This document shows positions 12,101-24,077 of a stretch of 64,000 nt of DNA, in pieces. The number at the start of each line of letters is the position of its first letter. Position 1 is the stretch's first letter. Under the pieces are notes generated by a model, which saw only the letters and a program-made list of their open reading frames with translations, was not told where the DNA came from and ran no database searches. Source of the DNA: Gari tellinella (lineage: Eukaryota > Mollusca > Bivalvia > Cardiida > Psammobiidae). The stretch covers positions 85,041,881 to 85,105,880 of the forward strand of contig OV277863.1 of assembly GCA_922989275.2 (NCBI GenBank). The letters are read 5' to 3'. Position numbers and translations under genes: made by a program.

Positions 12101-13087
12101 CCCTCTCTCCCTACACATGACCAATTACGTAATCTTTTTAAAATTTAAAACCTACTGATAAGGATCCTATGTTGCTTAATTGTCATAGGGAATATTTTCT
12201 GTTATTAGACTGAGATTATCCCCTATGCCAATAATTACTAAAAGGAAGGCATGTCGGTGTTTTTATCCTATGCGGTGCTTTGCAACGAATGAGATCAGCC
12301 AAAATCATACTCCTGAAATTATAACCATCTCATCATCCCTAATCACTCATCGGCGCTATATGGCCTTTTTTGTGTTGCAGTGCCGTAAAATCCAACTCGT
12401 TCGTTCATTCCAAATATATCCGGTTTATAAAATTACCAACTTTGACTACATAGTTACTTAGATCTATCAGGTATGTTGTAAAGCAATCAACTTCGATCAT
12501 TTAAAAATGTTTTCAATATAGACGTATAATCTACCTGTGTATAAATAATATGAACACTCTACATTGTTATCACATTTGCTGTATGTTTCGTGTAAACGAG
12601 ATATATTGATACTATATATGTATAAATTTCATCCCGCCATAACCGTAAGTGACTAACTTAAACCGTACTAAGTTTATCTGTATAGTAACAATTTTATCTG
12701 TATTGTAGGCGTTCAAAAACCTGAAACTACTGTACTAGACTTATTTGTTATTAAAGAACCACACAGAGTAGTTAATGTATAGGTCTCGACGTGAAAAAAC
12801 AACAATAAAAGTTATCATTAAACATCCTGATAACAGGTAGGCATAGCCATTACACACACAGAATGTGTGTGCCCCGGCATCTATAGATACGGAGGCATAT
12901 AGTGAAATGTCTTGTCCATCCGTCCGTTCGTGCGTGCAAATGAGGTTAATTTGGTTTCACTGTTTCTTCTAACATCAACACGGCTTACTCAAACACTTTG
13001 ATACTTATACAGTACGTAGTTGTATTCGACCATACCAATAAACCAATATCACCCAACCACATTTGACCTTTTTCTTGACCCTATTTA
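9158..13087. other. No gene recognised
   Basis: About 3.9 kb of AT-rich DNA. Open frames up to 103 codons (for example 11517-11828) have no recognisable motif. A GTCCATCCGTCCGTTCG stretch near 12912 resembles the start of the CTCAAGGTGAGCTATTG family but is too short to assign. One perfect hairpin (10280-10306) is listed separately. Confidence 0.5.
10280..10306. repeat. Perfect 12 bp hairpin, 3-base loop
   Basis: AAAAAGCTGGCC, loop GCA, GGCCAGCTTTTT. The shape resembles a bacterial intrinsic terminator, but the setting is eukaryotic repeat-rich DNA with no adjacent gene, so it is recorded only as a palindrome. Confidence 0.8.
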
Positions 13088-13250
13088 GGCTTGCGGAAGG
13101 TCGGTGGTTCTACCCAGTTGCCGATTTGTGCCTGAAACAGTGCAAAAAGGACTTCTGGGGTCTTCCTCCACCTGTAATTAGCTGGACGTCGCGATATGAC
13201 TGATATACTGTTGAAAGCGACGTAAAATCAAAACAAATCAAATCAAATCT
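13088..13250 (+). mobile_element. SINE (bivalve type), second copy
   Basis: Same family as 8964-9145, in the opposite orientation. It starts at GGCTTGCGGAAGG, carries the CGCGATATGACTGATATACTG 3' domain and ends in AAATC/CAAAT units. The match runs over about 150 bases with few changes. I did not find its target duplication. Confidence 0.8.
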
Positions 13251-15180
13251 GAACACAGTATTGTTTTACAATGTTTTCTGTTAAACACATTTACTTAGAA
13301 ACAACACACACTTAGGTAAGCCACTCTGTCATTATTATTTTGTCAGTCCGAAATTACAGAAACGTCTCAATATTAGTATAAGTATAAATTTGAAAGAGAC
13401 TAAACCAATCTATTGAAGGGGTAATTTAATATGGCATTGAATCAGATACGGTGATCATTGGTTTCTCCCATAGCAGAATGAATACGTCCAGCTTATCCAT
13501 ACTTTTACCTATATACTTAATCTATAAATGTTTTATATATAAACTTACTCTGATAAAAGTGCAAGGCACGAGTAGAAATATGTATATATGATCAAATAAG
13601 AGTAAATGACGATATCAAGAAATTAAACCTTTATACTATTCTATAAATAAACCACAATACACAACGTGTTTCAACGTATCATCAAGTGCAGGGTTAAAAT
13701 TATTCTGACTTCACTATGCTGTTGGAATGAAATTGACTTCATTATTTTATGTAGGGGAGTTAGATGCCCACAATATAGAAAAATAAGTATTTTGAGTTAG
13801 AGGCTAATGACACGTTTTTTATTATTTACTTTTTGCTACCATTGCTGAAATTCTATTTGTCAAACAGTGAGTGTCAAGCAGCTTGATACAAACGTAAATC
13901 TGGTTTTATTATAAAATATGATTCAATGTGTCGTCTGCATATAGCGGCTTTTGTCTCAAGAAAAAGAATATGTTAGTTGTTAGCTCGTTTGACGTTTTAT
14001 ATAAATCACGCTGATCCAAACGGTTACAAAATATCAAATGTGTTTTGACGTTGGCGCCTCATTAAAGGTGGTTTTACCATGGCAAATGTGCCTAAAACTT
14101 GAAGTCATATGTCTAACTGTCACTCGGCATTATTTCCCCTTCCCGTAACAATATTTACATTAATAACACGTGACACTAGACAGACGACATGTTTTAATTC
14201 TCAGAGGGTATTATTTCTGGAAATATGGTATGTTTATTATAACATAATCGTGCATTTATAATAGCTTATGAAAGTATACATATTTGAAACTTAGAAAAAA
14301 AGATCGTGTTTCCTTAAGCACAAACATACTTAAGTTAATAACATGAAATTGAAAAAGTCCCTATGGGATATCGTTTTTTCGATATAATTATGTTTTCAGA
14401 AATATTTTAGTTATCAAAACATCATAACCGTATTCAATTGTGGTATTCCAGGATATCAACAAGTGTATGATATTGACAATTTAACATTGATACTTTAAAA
14501 AAAAAAGTATCGATTATATTTAGCAATTGCTCAAAAGAAAGAAGGTGCCATTCATCAAGTTGTGCACACATAATTGCTCTGTCTCTTATCTATTTCGATT
14601 TTTATCAAATATATACTTCACACAATCACCCCTTGAAATCATTGTGAGTTCAACATGTCTCATTTGAATCCAATAAGTTGTTAAAAAATTAACAAAAATA
14701 TTTGAAATTTAAATAGGTATCATCATAGTGATACATTTTGGGAAAAAGGGGGATTAAAACTGGACCGTATGCCACATTGACTAAGCCACTCCAATTTTTG
14801 TTATCAGGAGAGACATGTTTAATGATCAAGCCAAAGCTTCTATGTGATATTTCCACACTAACTATCTAGAGTTCAGCGTGGCAAATTTACTACATAACAT
14901 TTAATGATACCTATTTTCTTTGTTCAGTTTTTGTCAAAATGCCTAGTCAAATAAGCTCAAAAAAGGGTCGAGCCTGGAACTAATTGCAACAGAAACTTTT
15001 TCTGCTGTATTTATATCACACAGGTGTATTATTTATCATTTTAAAAGTCCCAACCTGTAGACAGATGGAAGTTCATATTTTTTGGTTTGAATTTGGTACC
15101 TGGTTATATTAGGCAAATCACGTGTTTTATCGCAATAATATAGGTGTGCGTGCTTAATCCATTTCTATTTTCTTTCACTC
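13251..15180. other. No gene recognised
   Basis: AT-rich DNA; no frame above 60 codons and no repeat recognised apart from poly(A) and poly(T) runs. Confidence 0.5.
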
Positions 15181-15184
15181 TCTC

Positions 15185-15380
15185 GGACCACGAGACTTAA
15201 AGTCCCAAAATGGCCACCAAAACACTTATTTTCGTTATTAGTTCCGATCTTTCGGAGATCATATACACATAGAATTTACTTCTCCTAAGCCACATTGCTT
15301 ATTACAATCATACTTCATAGGAATATCTTTTCAAAAAATTGATTGAACAAAGAACTCTGATCGTCATGGTAAGCAAACTG
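15185..15380 (+). repeat. Dispersed repeat, arm 1 of an inverted pair
   Basis: The segment containing CTTATTTTCGTTATTAG, CCGATCTTTCGG and the AACAAAGAACTCTG stretch recurs in reverse complement at 16335-16540. The similarity is moderate with scattered indels, so this is an old pair. No coding content. Confidence 0.65.
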
Positions 15381-15821
15381 AAAAACTGGGTAAATCTTTA
15401 AAATAAGTTCGTGTTAAAACACAAGACACTGTTAAATATGACATTTGTTTGCGCATGGTGACTCGCGCTACCATAGACGTGTTTGACGATAGATTCTTTA
15501 TCGTACTCTGTACATAATCGACTGACTTTGTGTTCTTCCATAATTCAGCGTCTTAGAGCTGAAGGTACTCTGTGATGCAATTTGCACCCCGTAACCTTTT
15601 CATTAGTAATATTTTGACATGACAGCTACTATTTTAACTTGAAAGAATTCTACACCGCTGACTCTCGACAACAATTCCCAGCGGGTGACACATATGTTGT
15701 ATGTTGTTATAGAAAGGTGAACATTGTGCCGTTTGGGCATTAGTGGTAATCAATGTTGTAACTTGTAAGGAGGAAATCGTTGTAAGGGAACACTTGTAGG
15801 AAGACATCAACGCTTTTTTAT

Positions 15822-16036
15822 ATTAATTATTGATTGCTGCTGACCGTACCAAGGCGGCTCCTATATTCACTTTGCTTTATGTTTGTCTTACGTGTTGTTT
15901 TCTATTTAGTGTGTAGATGAAGTAATGGGATTGCGTGTGTGTGTGTGTTTGTTATGGTATGACTGTGTGTGTGTTCTGCTTGAGAGATGGGTGTATTGTT
16001 TGTGTTGCGTTTCCTGCTTGAGTCTTTCGTATTTAT
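15822..16036 (+). mobile_element. Solo 3' tail of Naiad-like PLE
   Basis: Starts in ATTGATTGCTGCTGACCGTACC, passes through TTCACTTTGCTTTATG and a GT run, and ends CTTTCGTATTTAT. This is the shared tail of the PLE family, about 20-40 bases longer at the 5' side than the copy at 5.6 kb. Noncoding; a heavily truncated insertion lying between the two arms of the inverted pair at 15.2 and 16.4 kb. Confidence 0.8.
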
Positions 16037-16334
16037 TAGCGTGTTGACATAAGTTGTTTTAAGTATTCAAATACAAGGCTATGTAAATACCAAAAAACTA
16101 TAGATACCACATTCTTAAACAAAGGCTAGTTTTAACAAATTTTAACAAAGTTGATAGAGGTATTTAAAGCGATTCTCTACACTTAAAAACAAAGCACTGG
16201 GCTATAAGGTTTTTGATAAGATTTATAAAGTTTTCTATTCAAATCTATCTAAAGCTAGTGTCTGCTGGGTATTACTATACATCAAATATCTAAGTTCTTG
16301 GCCTTGTGTTTTTTTTTCCCAAAAAGTGTGCAGT

Positions 16335-16540
16335 TATTTTACTGTTGTCGCCATGGCAACCAGAGTTCTTTATTGAATCAATTCGTTGAAAATGATTGGC
16401 CCAAATAATATTCATGTTAAGTTTCGTTGTAATCAGCTATGTGGTTTAGGATAAGCAGATGTAGTATGTGTGTTTGATCCCCGAAAGATCGGATATAATA
16501 ACGAAAATGAGTGTTTTGGCGGTTATTATGTTGATTATGT
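16335..16540 (-). repeat. Dispersed repeat, arm 2 of an inverted pair
   Basis: Reverse complement of 15185-15380 (CCGATCTTTCGGGGATC core, GCCATGGCAACCAGAGTTC end). The unit is about 200 bases. The two arms are about 1 kb apart and could be terminal or subterminal parts of one degraded element. Confidence 0.65.
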
Positions 16541-17041
16541 TTACCAGTAGGGCGTTCAAGTACCGTATCAGCGAACAGTAACGTTAACCGATGCAAACAA
16601 CCCATATAGTACGACATCTAACGTTCACCGATACTCTTCAATAATAACTCATTGCGCCCCAATATTTATTAACTATTCAAGGGTTCGAACGATTACTGTG
16701 CTAATCTAAATAACACAAGCAAAAGTGCACTAATCAACTGAAATGCATCAATTTTACCGCATATAAAAATAAGATTCATCTGCTCAGATGTAAGCTGCTT
16801 TGATTGATACATTAAGTATCGGAAAATGTTGGTTAATTGATGAGAAATTAAGTCGGGACTGTTCGCTGGTTTTATTAAATTCATTTGGTAGCCATTTTGT
16901 TTTCCTTGTTGGCGAAGGCGAACTACCTCTGCGGCCGTTCGTGTCGTTCGCAATCGGTAACAGCCTAACCGTCGTTAAAGGTAAATTGTTACCGTTTTCT
17001 GTTGCAATTGATTGCATCGATACGGTACTTGAACGCGCTAC
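16541..17041. other. No gene recognised
   Basis: Overlapping frames on both strands (66-96 codons) show no domain. Sequence is unremarkable. Confidence 0.4.
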
Positions 17042-18085
17042 ATGTTTGGCTTTCAGCATCATGAGAGAAGGTTACAGACAACAGAAATAGAATCAGTACA
17101 CCATAATTATGACATTAAGGCTCACATCTGGAGAACCTTTGTGGTCCCAAGACTCACTTATGGCATGGAAGTTATATTCATTGACAAAACAGACCTAAAG
17201 AAATTAGAGACTCTACAGTCAAAGATGGTTAAACAAATACAACATTTGCCAGATAGAGTAGCTAACTCAGCAGCCCTGGCACTTCTGGGTATTCCACCTC
17301 TTGAAGTACAGATACACAAGAACCTTCCTAACTTGATTTACAATATCCTCAAGACCCCAGACTCCATCGAATATGATGTTGCCTGTAGACAGTTTGCTAC
17401 TAAGACCATTGATGATAAAAGTATCTTCTTATATGCAAGGAGTCTTCTGATGCACTATGACCTCCCTTCTGTATATTCATTGATGAAAACACTCCCAAGT
17501 AAACAAGCATGGAAAAAGATGTTGAACAATGCAATCATTAATGATGTTGAAAATAGATGGCGGGAAGACACTGGAGAAAAACCAAGTCTTAGATATCTGA
17601 ATCCAGATGTATTGAAAGTTGGGTCAGCCCACCACATTTACACAAGTGTAAAGCCACTTAGACATGACATACAGAAAGCTGAGATAAAGGCAAAGCTGCT
17701 GACAGGCACCTATACCCTACAGGCAAATAGAGCTGCCTTCAACCAACATACTGTTGACCCCACTTGCAAGATCTGCAATCAGGAACCTGAAACTAGAGAA
17801 CACTTTATATCTTCTTGCACCGCCTCAGATGATTCAAGAAAAAAGTGCAGAGACTTGATCCGTGATATTCTACAGTCGTACCCGTCTATTGCCTTAGATG
17901 GACTACTCTACGAGCCCAAATCATTTGCTCACCTTATACTAGACTGCACCCATTCTGATGCCATACCTATTCAGCTCAGGAAGCAAGATGTCAAAGACAT
18001 TGAAATCATCTCAAGAGAATACATAATGAGACTACACATGTCCAGATGCCGTCAATTGGCAAAACTGGCCCTTGACACAGGTTGA
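17042..18085 (+). pseudogene. LINE (non-LTR retrotransposon) ORF2 C-terminal fragment
   Basis: An open 347-codon frame equivalent to the region after the RT catalytic core of a LINE ORF2 protein. Residues ~27-105 (AHIWRTFVVPRLTYGMEV and LQSKMVKQIQHLP) match the thumb-side block common to LINEs. Residues 242-259 form a CX2CX8HX4C zinc knuckle (C242, C245, H254, C259) typical of LINE C-termini. Homology really begins near residue 18; the first Met codons are flank sequence, so no native start exists. The RT palm and the endonuclease are absent by 5' truncation. The frame is still open, suggesting a fairly young insertion. Clade unresolved. Confidence 0.85.
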
Positions 18086-18301
18086 CCAAACCACTTATAT
18101 TTAACTTATATTTTGCAAGTAGTAGATGTATAGGTACAAAATGGTAAAAAGTTTCTGCATGACCCCAATGTTAAAAGTGATGTGTACATAATTGTGTAAC
18201 TGACGGACCAGTGAATTTCACGGGATATTACATTACCAAGAGGATTCCTACTTGGGTCCTCCGACTACAACGGAGGAAACTACAACAACAACAACAACAA
18301 T
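17095..18301 (+). mobile_element. 5'-truncated LINE with (CAA)n tail
   Basis: The coding fragment is followed by ~200 bases of 3' untranslated DNA (GGACCAGTGAATTTCACGGG, GGGTCCTCCGACTACAACGG) ending in a CAA/ACA microsatellite at about 18280-18301. Such tails mark the 3' end of several LINE clades. No target duplication was recognised. Confidence 0.75.
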
Positions 18302-18410
18302 ATGGTAAAAAGGTGGTCTGTCAATATTTCTAAAAAACGCAATTTCCCAAAAGTCCGACAAAACTATTTTAGATAAAAAGCAAAGTTTCAAAATGAAATG
18401 CGAAGGATTT

Positions 18411-18427
18411 TCTTCTTCTTCTTCTTC
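18411..18427. repeat. (CTT)n microsatellite
   Basis: Five CTT units between the two LINE relics. Confidence 0.85.
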
Positions 18428-18539
18428 ATGTATACAACACTCTCTCTAGTTTGAGAACTATGTGTTGGTGCCAAATTTAATAGAAAACATTTAAAAGAAC
18501 AGCATGAATGCTAAAAGATTAAAACAAGTTCAAACTATG

Positions 18540-19460
18540 TACAAGCTTAAAGCTTTAGCTGCTGATAATTGGTGATAGGACAGTCACAGGAACAAGAGTT
18601 CTGAATGTGTCTACTGTGACTGCTGATTGTATAGAGACAGGTAAAAGGTTGTTCTCGGATAGAATGAATATTTGTAGGTGTCATTTGATGTTGCGATATG
18701 TTTGAAAGAGTATGTGTTGCCTTGTCTAGTTCTGAGATCTGATGCCTGTAGAAGTTGGTGCGACTACATTATGAATAAATTTATAAAACATTACTAATCT
18801 ACATCTAGTTCTTCTTAATTCTAAAGTGAGCCAGTTGAGACTGTGTTTCATATCAGATAGTGAGCTAGTGTGATAACTGTTGGAAACAAACCTGGCTGCA
18901 CGCATTTGCACCTTTTCAATTTGTTTTTTCTTAGAGTTTGTATGTGGGTCCCAGACAGGTGCAGAGTACTCCAATTTTGGTCTTATATGAGCTTTATAAG
19001 CATGCTCTTTTGCTTTCACCGAATTTATATTTCAAGTTACAGTTCAGAAATCCAAGAGTTTGGTTAGCTTTATTTGTAATGTTGTTTTATGTGTTTGTCT
19101 CATTTAAGATTGTTTTGAATGGTGAGGCCTAAATATTAAGAATGATCAACTTTTTTCAAGAGCTTGTGAATGGAGAGTATAAGTAAATTTGTGTGATTTG
19201 CGTTTTTGCGTTACAGAAAGTTGAGCCAGTCTTGTTCCCACCGTGCTGCAGCATCAAGGTCTGTCTGTAGCTGTTGACATTCGTTAGGTGTTCCGATTTT
19301 TTGTATATGATGCTGTCGTCTGCAAACAGTCTAAGTGTACTGTGTTTTAGATAGTTGAGAAGGTCATTTATATAAAAAAAAAAAGAGTATCGGACCCAAG
19401 CCTTGGGTTCTCCAGATGTTACGGGTACTTTTTGCCGTAGACAATGGTCTTGGTCATGTT
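18540..19460 (-). pseudogene. LINE reverse transcriptase relic (CR1/L2/Jockey-like group)
   Basis: On the minus strand the order is: VTSGEPK at ~19420 (degraded form of the VTSGVPQG block), YINDLLNYLKHSTLRLFADDS with catalytic FADD at 19315-19326, NKANQTLGFLNCNLK, then RPKLEYSAPVWDPHT and KVQMRAARFV (18726-19019), and finally LPVSIQSAVTVDTFR near 18600. The pieces lie in different frames with stops, so it is dead. The block set matches RTs of the CR1/L2/Rex1/Jockey type. Its orientation is convergent with the LINE at 17.1-18.3 kb and its zinc knuckle is absent, so it is a different lineage. Confidence 0.85.
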
Positions 19461-19733
19461 AATAAACCTGCAAAGTTGTTTGCTTGCATCATGAAATGAA
19501 GTGTTTTTCGACTTATATAGTATAAATTAATCTTTGGGTGATATGTCAATAAACAGTCTTAAGTATTCTATCTACAGATTATTACTAGTGAGCTTAAGTG
19601 TAGGAAAAGAAGATTATGTGGAGATTCAAACACTGTGCAGGATATTCAAACACTGTGCAGGAGATTTAAACACAAACCTGCAAACACCGTGTGACTTTCA
19701 TCAATTTTCATATAAACCCTATTATTAGCTCAC
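19461..19733. other. No gene; short direct repeat
   Basis: Contains an imperfect direct repeat of ATTCAAACACTGTGCAGGA (about 19624-19662). Otherwise nothing recognised. Confidence 0.5.
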
Positions 19734-21085
19734 CTGAGCCAAAGGCTCAAGGTGAGCTATTGGGATGACCCTGTGTCCGGCGTCCGTAGTCGTCCGTCGT
19801 GCGTTGTGCGTCGTGCTTCAACGTTAACAATTCTTCAAATGACATCTCCTCCTATACCGCTAAACGGATTTTAACCAAACTTTACAGAAATTTTCCTTGG
19901 GTCAAGCTCTTTCAAATTTGTTTAAAGAATATAAAAAGCAATGCTGAATCTGATTGCCATGGCAACCAAAGTGAAATAATAAGGAAATCTTAAAAGCAAT
20001 TATTGTCAAAAACCACAAGGGCCAGAGTTTGAATAGTTAGTTCAAAGGATCACCTACAGGTCCTCTATCAAGTTTGTGCAAATTATGCCCCTTGGGTCAA
20101 AATTTGCCCTGCCATGGGGTCACAATTTTACAAAGGGTTATGTAGTGAAAGTTTCAAACGTCTTCTTCTCATAAACTAATATTGCCAGAGCTTTGATATT
20201 CGGCAGGATGACTATTCTAGATGTTCTTTAAGTTTTTTGTTCAAATGGTTCAGGTCCTTTGAATATCTAGGTCATCGGAGATAAAATTTATTTTTTCGAT
20301 AAAAACTTTAAATGTCTTCTTGTCAAAAACTACAAGGGCCAGAGCTTAGATATATTGCCAAAAGCATCACTTCAAGGTCGTCTAGCAAGTTGGTTCAAAT
20401 TATACCTCTGGAATCAAAATTGGCCTCGCCCCGGTGGTCACAGTTTTACAAAGAGTTATATAGTGAATTTTTCAAAATCTTCTCTTCTGAAACTAATATT
20501 GCCAGAGCTTTGATATTCGGCATGGTGACACTTCTAGATGTCCTTTAAGTATGTTATTAAATGGTTCTAGTCTGTTGCATATCTAGATCACTGGAGCTAA
20601 AAATAGATTTTATTAATTTAAAAAACTACAGGGACAAAAGCTTATATATTTGGTGCATAGCATCATCTACATGTCTTTTGTCAATTTTGTTCAAATTATG
20701 CCCCTGCGGACAAAATTGACCCCGCCCCGGGAGTCACAGTATAACATAGAGTTATAAAGTGAAATTTTCAAATGCCTTCTTCTCTAATATGGCCAGAGCT
20801 TTGATATTCGGCGTGTTCAAATGGTTCCAGTCTATTGCATATCTAGGTCACCGGAGCTAAAACATATTTTTCAATGGAAACTTAGATAATATTCTAGTCT
20901 GAAACCCTAGTACCCTGAGCTAGGATATTTGGCACATATCATCATCTACATGTCCTCTATCAAGATTGTTCGATTTATACCCTTGGGTATAAAATGACCC
21001 TGCCAAGGATATAGTTCATTATCTCTATTTTGTCAGCTATCTCAGGTGAGCGAAAAATTACCCATGGGTCTCTTGGACCTCTTGT
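19734..21085 (+). repeat. Composite dispersed repeat (GTGAGCTATTG family) with ~300 bp internal units
   Basis: It opens GCTCACCTGAGCC...GGCTCAAGGTGAGCTATTG and closes TCAGGTGAGCGAAAAATTACCC...GGTCTCTTGGACC, so the ends carry inverted GCTCACCTGAG. The interior is built of related units marked by ACTACAAGGGCCAGAG (about 20015, 20325, 20620, with a weaker one near 20898) and by GCCAGAGCTTTGATATTCGG (20184, 20501, 20792), a period of roughly 290-317 bases. A shortened relative lies at 46409-46780. I recall this family as abundant in bivalves. No protein is encoded; a 78-codon frame spanning units is incidental. Confidence 0.75.
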
Positions 21086-21335
21086 TTTAATAATGATATA
21101 GCTTTAAAACATTATTTAGGTTCCATCTTAATTGAATTGCAATTATAATATTTTCAAAAGAAACTTGCAATAAGACTGATGTGTAACTTGACAGGTTGTA
21201 GGAGATTTAATTAGCTATCTTATACCTACAATTTAACGCTTGAAACGCTCTTGATACAAAATAGAGACATGTGTTCATATCTTTCATGTTATTTTCAGCA
21301 CATTTTTCTTCTTACTGTTTTTCTTATTATATACA

Positions 21336-21420
21336 GTGGAAACTCGATACTTGGAACTCGATTTAAATCGGCTTACCAGTATTTCGCCTAAATCGATTTC
21401 GCCTAAGTAGAAGATACCCG
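21336..21420 (+). repeat. Solitary pogo/Tigger-like terminus
   Basis: ATATACAGTGGAAACTCGATAC looks like the left end (TA plus CAGTGGAAACTCGA) of a pogo/Tigger element. No matching right end was seen nearby, so it is probably a decayed or truncated element. Confidence 0.4.
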
Positions 21421-21429
21421 TATTTCAAA

Positions 21430-21656
21430 GTTAATCATTAAGATTTCACTTTATATGTTCTAACTATAACATAAATTACACAGGAGTTTTTTCATTTCAA
21501 CCTTCTACTTGAAGTATTTCGTGCTTTAAAACATTTTTTTAAGTTATAGTTAGAACATATTAAGTGAATTCTTAATGATTAAGAAGGGGCGTAACGAGCT
21601 TTAGCGAGTGGCCCCTTCTTAACCATTAAGATTTAACTTAATATGTTCTAACTAAC
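21430..21656. repeat. Palindromic repeat cluster
   Basis: A ~38 base word (CATTAAGATTTCACTTTATATG and relatives) occurs three times: forward at 21430-21470, reversed at 21541-21582, forward at 21619-21656. The last two flank a hairpin GAAGGGGC...GCCCCTTC. The arrangement suggests a foldback-type element. Confidence 0.65.
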
Positions 21657-22554
21657 TTAGAATATAACCTATATTTTCATTGGCCGAGGACTACAACATT
21701 CCCACGTATCGTAAACAAAGCTGGCTTATTCTTGTTGTGAGATCGCCCAAATATGGCAGTCTTTACAACTAGTTGCTACGAGGCGGAGTTATCTATAGCG
21801 CGTGCACATACAACGCGACGTCAAAACATAACAAAACTCTTAATGATTAAGTGCCGTACTTAATGGGGTGCAAAAGGCAGTTTGATTGGTTAAAAATGTA
21901 GGTTATATTTTAAATAGGAAACGCGATAATTATGACTGATTTCAGTTGAACAAATATTTGTTATTCAATTAATAGAAGACAGTGATACTGAATATATCTG
22001 ATTAAAATATTCGAGTCTAACCATGATAGTTTTAATATGTCTTACTTTACTATACTGCTGAATAGCTGAAATTGAGTCCGTATCAAGGCAACAGTCAAGT
22101 GCGCATCGTCATCTTTTGCACGACGACGTCATGAAAAAGCTGATATGACGTCATGATGTATCATATGTTTGGGATATGGCGACTGAATCGAAAAAGAGGA
22201 AGTTAACAATTTTGACAAAAAATAACCCTTTTTGATAGAACGGGCGATTTTGTGGGACTATTAGTTTGAAATACGCTTTAATGTATATATTTGCACAGTA
22301 TCAAAAACGTTTCTGTTGCAATTAGTTCTACCTCAAGATGTCATTGGACTATACTACTTATAAATGATTAATTCAAGAACACAATCGTTTGGAAGTTGGT
22401 CTACGTTTTTTGGCCTGTAAATGTATTCGCACATACCTCGTAAGTGTCATTGGGGCTATTTTCTTTTGTAATCAACTTCATTCAATCATATTTCATGATA
22501 ATCAATTTATACTCTACCATTTACACGTAATGAGCTAAAACTGTTTACAGTGTG

Positions 22555-22697
22555 TGTTGGAGAGAGAGGGAGACAGAGAATCAGAGAGAGACAGAGAGAC
22601 AGACACAGAGAGACACAGAGAGAGACAGAGAGAGAGGGAGACAGAGAGAGACAGAGAGAGAGAGACAGAGAGAGAGAGACAGAGAGAGAGAGACAGA
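22555..22697. repeat. (GA)n/(GACA)n microsatellite
   Basis: About 140 bases of GAGAGA with interspersed ACAGAG. The Glu/Arg-rich and Ser/Leu-rich frames across it are artefacts. It directly abuts the GCGATC array. Confidence 0.9.
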
Positions 22698-24077
22698 GGC
22701 GATCTCGGCGCTCCGACAGAGCGCCATAGGTCGCCTCAGGAGGAGGCGATCTATCATCATTAATGACCCGATAACGCTCCGATGGCGATCCGTTAACAAT
22801 CTGTAAGATCCGATAGCGACTTCATTGTCATTGGTCGCCTACCAATTCATAACCAATATTGCGACTTTGTATTAGATTACGCTCCGTTGGAGCTCAAAGG
22901 CGACTAAAATGCGATCAACTGCGCTCTATTGGCGCTCCGATGGCGATCACTGCGATCTATGGCGCTAAAAAGAGATCCGATAGCGATGTCAGCGAGCGAT
23001 AGATATCAATTAGCGCTCTGTTAGCGCTCTACTTGATCTGGTCGCCGTCTAATGCAATGGTGTGGGACATTAACGATCCGATTGCGACCAGATTACGCTC
23101 CAAAAGTGATCCGATAGCGATCTTTAAGATCCGATAGCGACTTCATGGTCATTGGTCACCACCCAATTCTTAAAATAAATGTCGCGACCTTGAATGATCA
23201 GATTGCGCGATCCACTACGCTCTATTGGCGCTCCGATGGCGACCACTTCGATCTCTGGCGCTGAAAAGAAATCCGAAAGCGATGTCAGCGACCGATGGAG
23301 ATCCATTACCGCTCTGTTAGTGCTCTACTTGATCTGATTAGGGAGATATCCTATTAAGACCTGTGGCGCTCTGCCGCGCTCATTCGTTTCAGATTCGGCA
23401 GCGGATTTTTAGGCAAATAGCCATACATATAGTTGCTTTCTTTTTGACATGAGTCCACCTAATGCAGTAGCATAGTAATGCAGACAATTCCTAAAAGAGC
23501 TTTCTGCATTACGTTTGAATTGCCACATGTCGTTAGAAATCTGTGTTATTTCATTTAATAGCTACTACAGATATCATAACGTACATCAAACTCAATGTTG
23601 AACGCAATTATATTAACATACTATTCCGTATCATCATTGCATGGGTATATAACAGTTTGGATCCGGATGAGACTTCGAGTTACATCATGCAATTTGGATA
23701 TATTGATAGAACATACTATCGGGTATTTAAGAATGCAGAAAACCACTATCAGATCGCCACGGAGCGCGAAATATCTACTGATTTGCTTTGTTGCATCATT
23801 GTGGCGCTATAAGGTGATCCGATAGCGCTCGAGTAACGATCTTGGCGATCAAGTAGCGCTCTGATTGCGACTAAGGCGATCAATTAGCGATCTGATGGCG
23901 TTCTGGTCAGTTCCACGGATCTATGTGCAGGGGAGTAAACCGACGGCGACCTTGGCGCTCATGGAGATTAGATAGCGATCCATTTGCGCTCAGGTAGCGC
24001 CCCTGGCAATCTAGGCGCTCTGTTGGCGACTTGCGGCGCTGTCACAGAGCGCAATGGATCGCCGTCTAGTGGAATGG
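22698..24077. repeat. GCGATC/GCGCTC word array with inverted termini
   Basis: About 1.4 kb saturated with GCGATC, GCGCTC, GCGACC and GCGACT (often as CCGATAGCGATC or TTGGCGCTCC) every ~10-20 bases, except for an ordinary centre at about 23410-23750. The first 38 bases align in reverse complement with 24025-24063 (GGCGATC, GCGCTC, GCGCC, GTCGCC in register), suggesting terminal inverted repeats. Inside, 22807-23065 repeats as 23128-23343 (offset 321). No target duplication or coding sequence is evident. Possibly a non-autonomous DNA transposon with subterminal binding-site arrays, or a satellite-like block. Confidence 0.6.

Noticed and set aside
22552..22806. Glu/Arg-rich open frames
   Set aside because: Translation of the GA microsatellite; no conserved domain.
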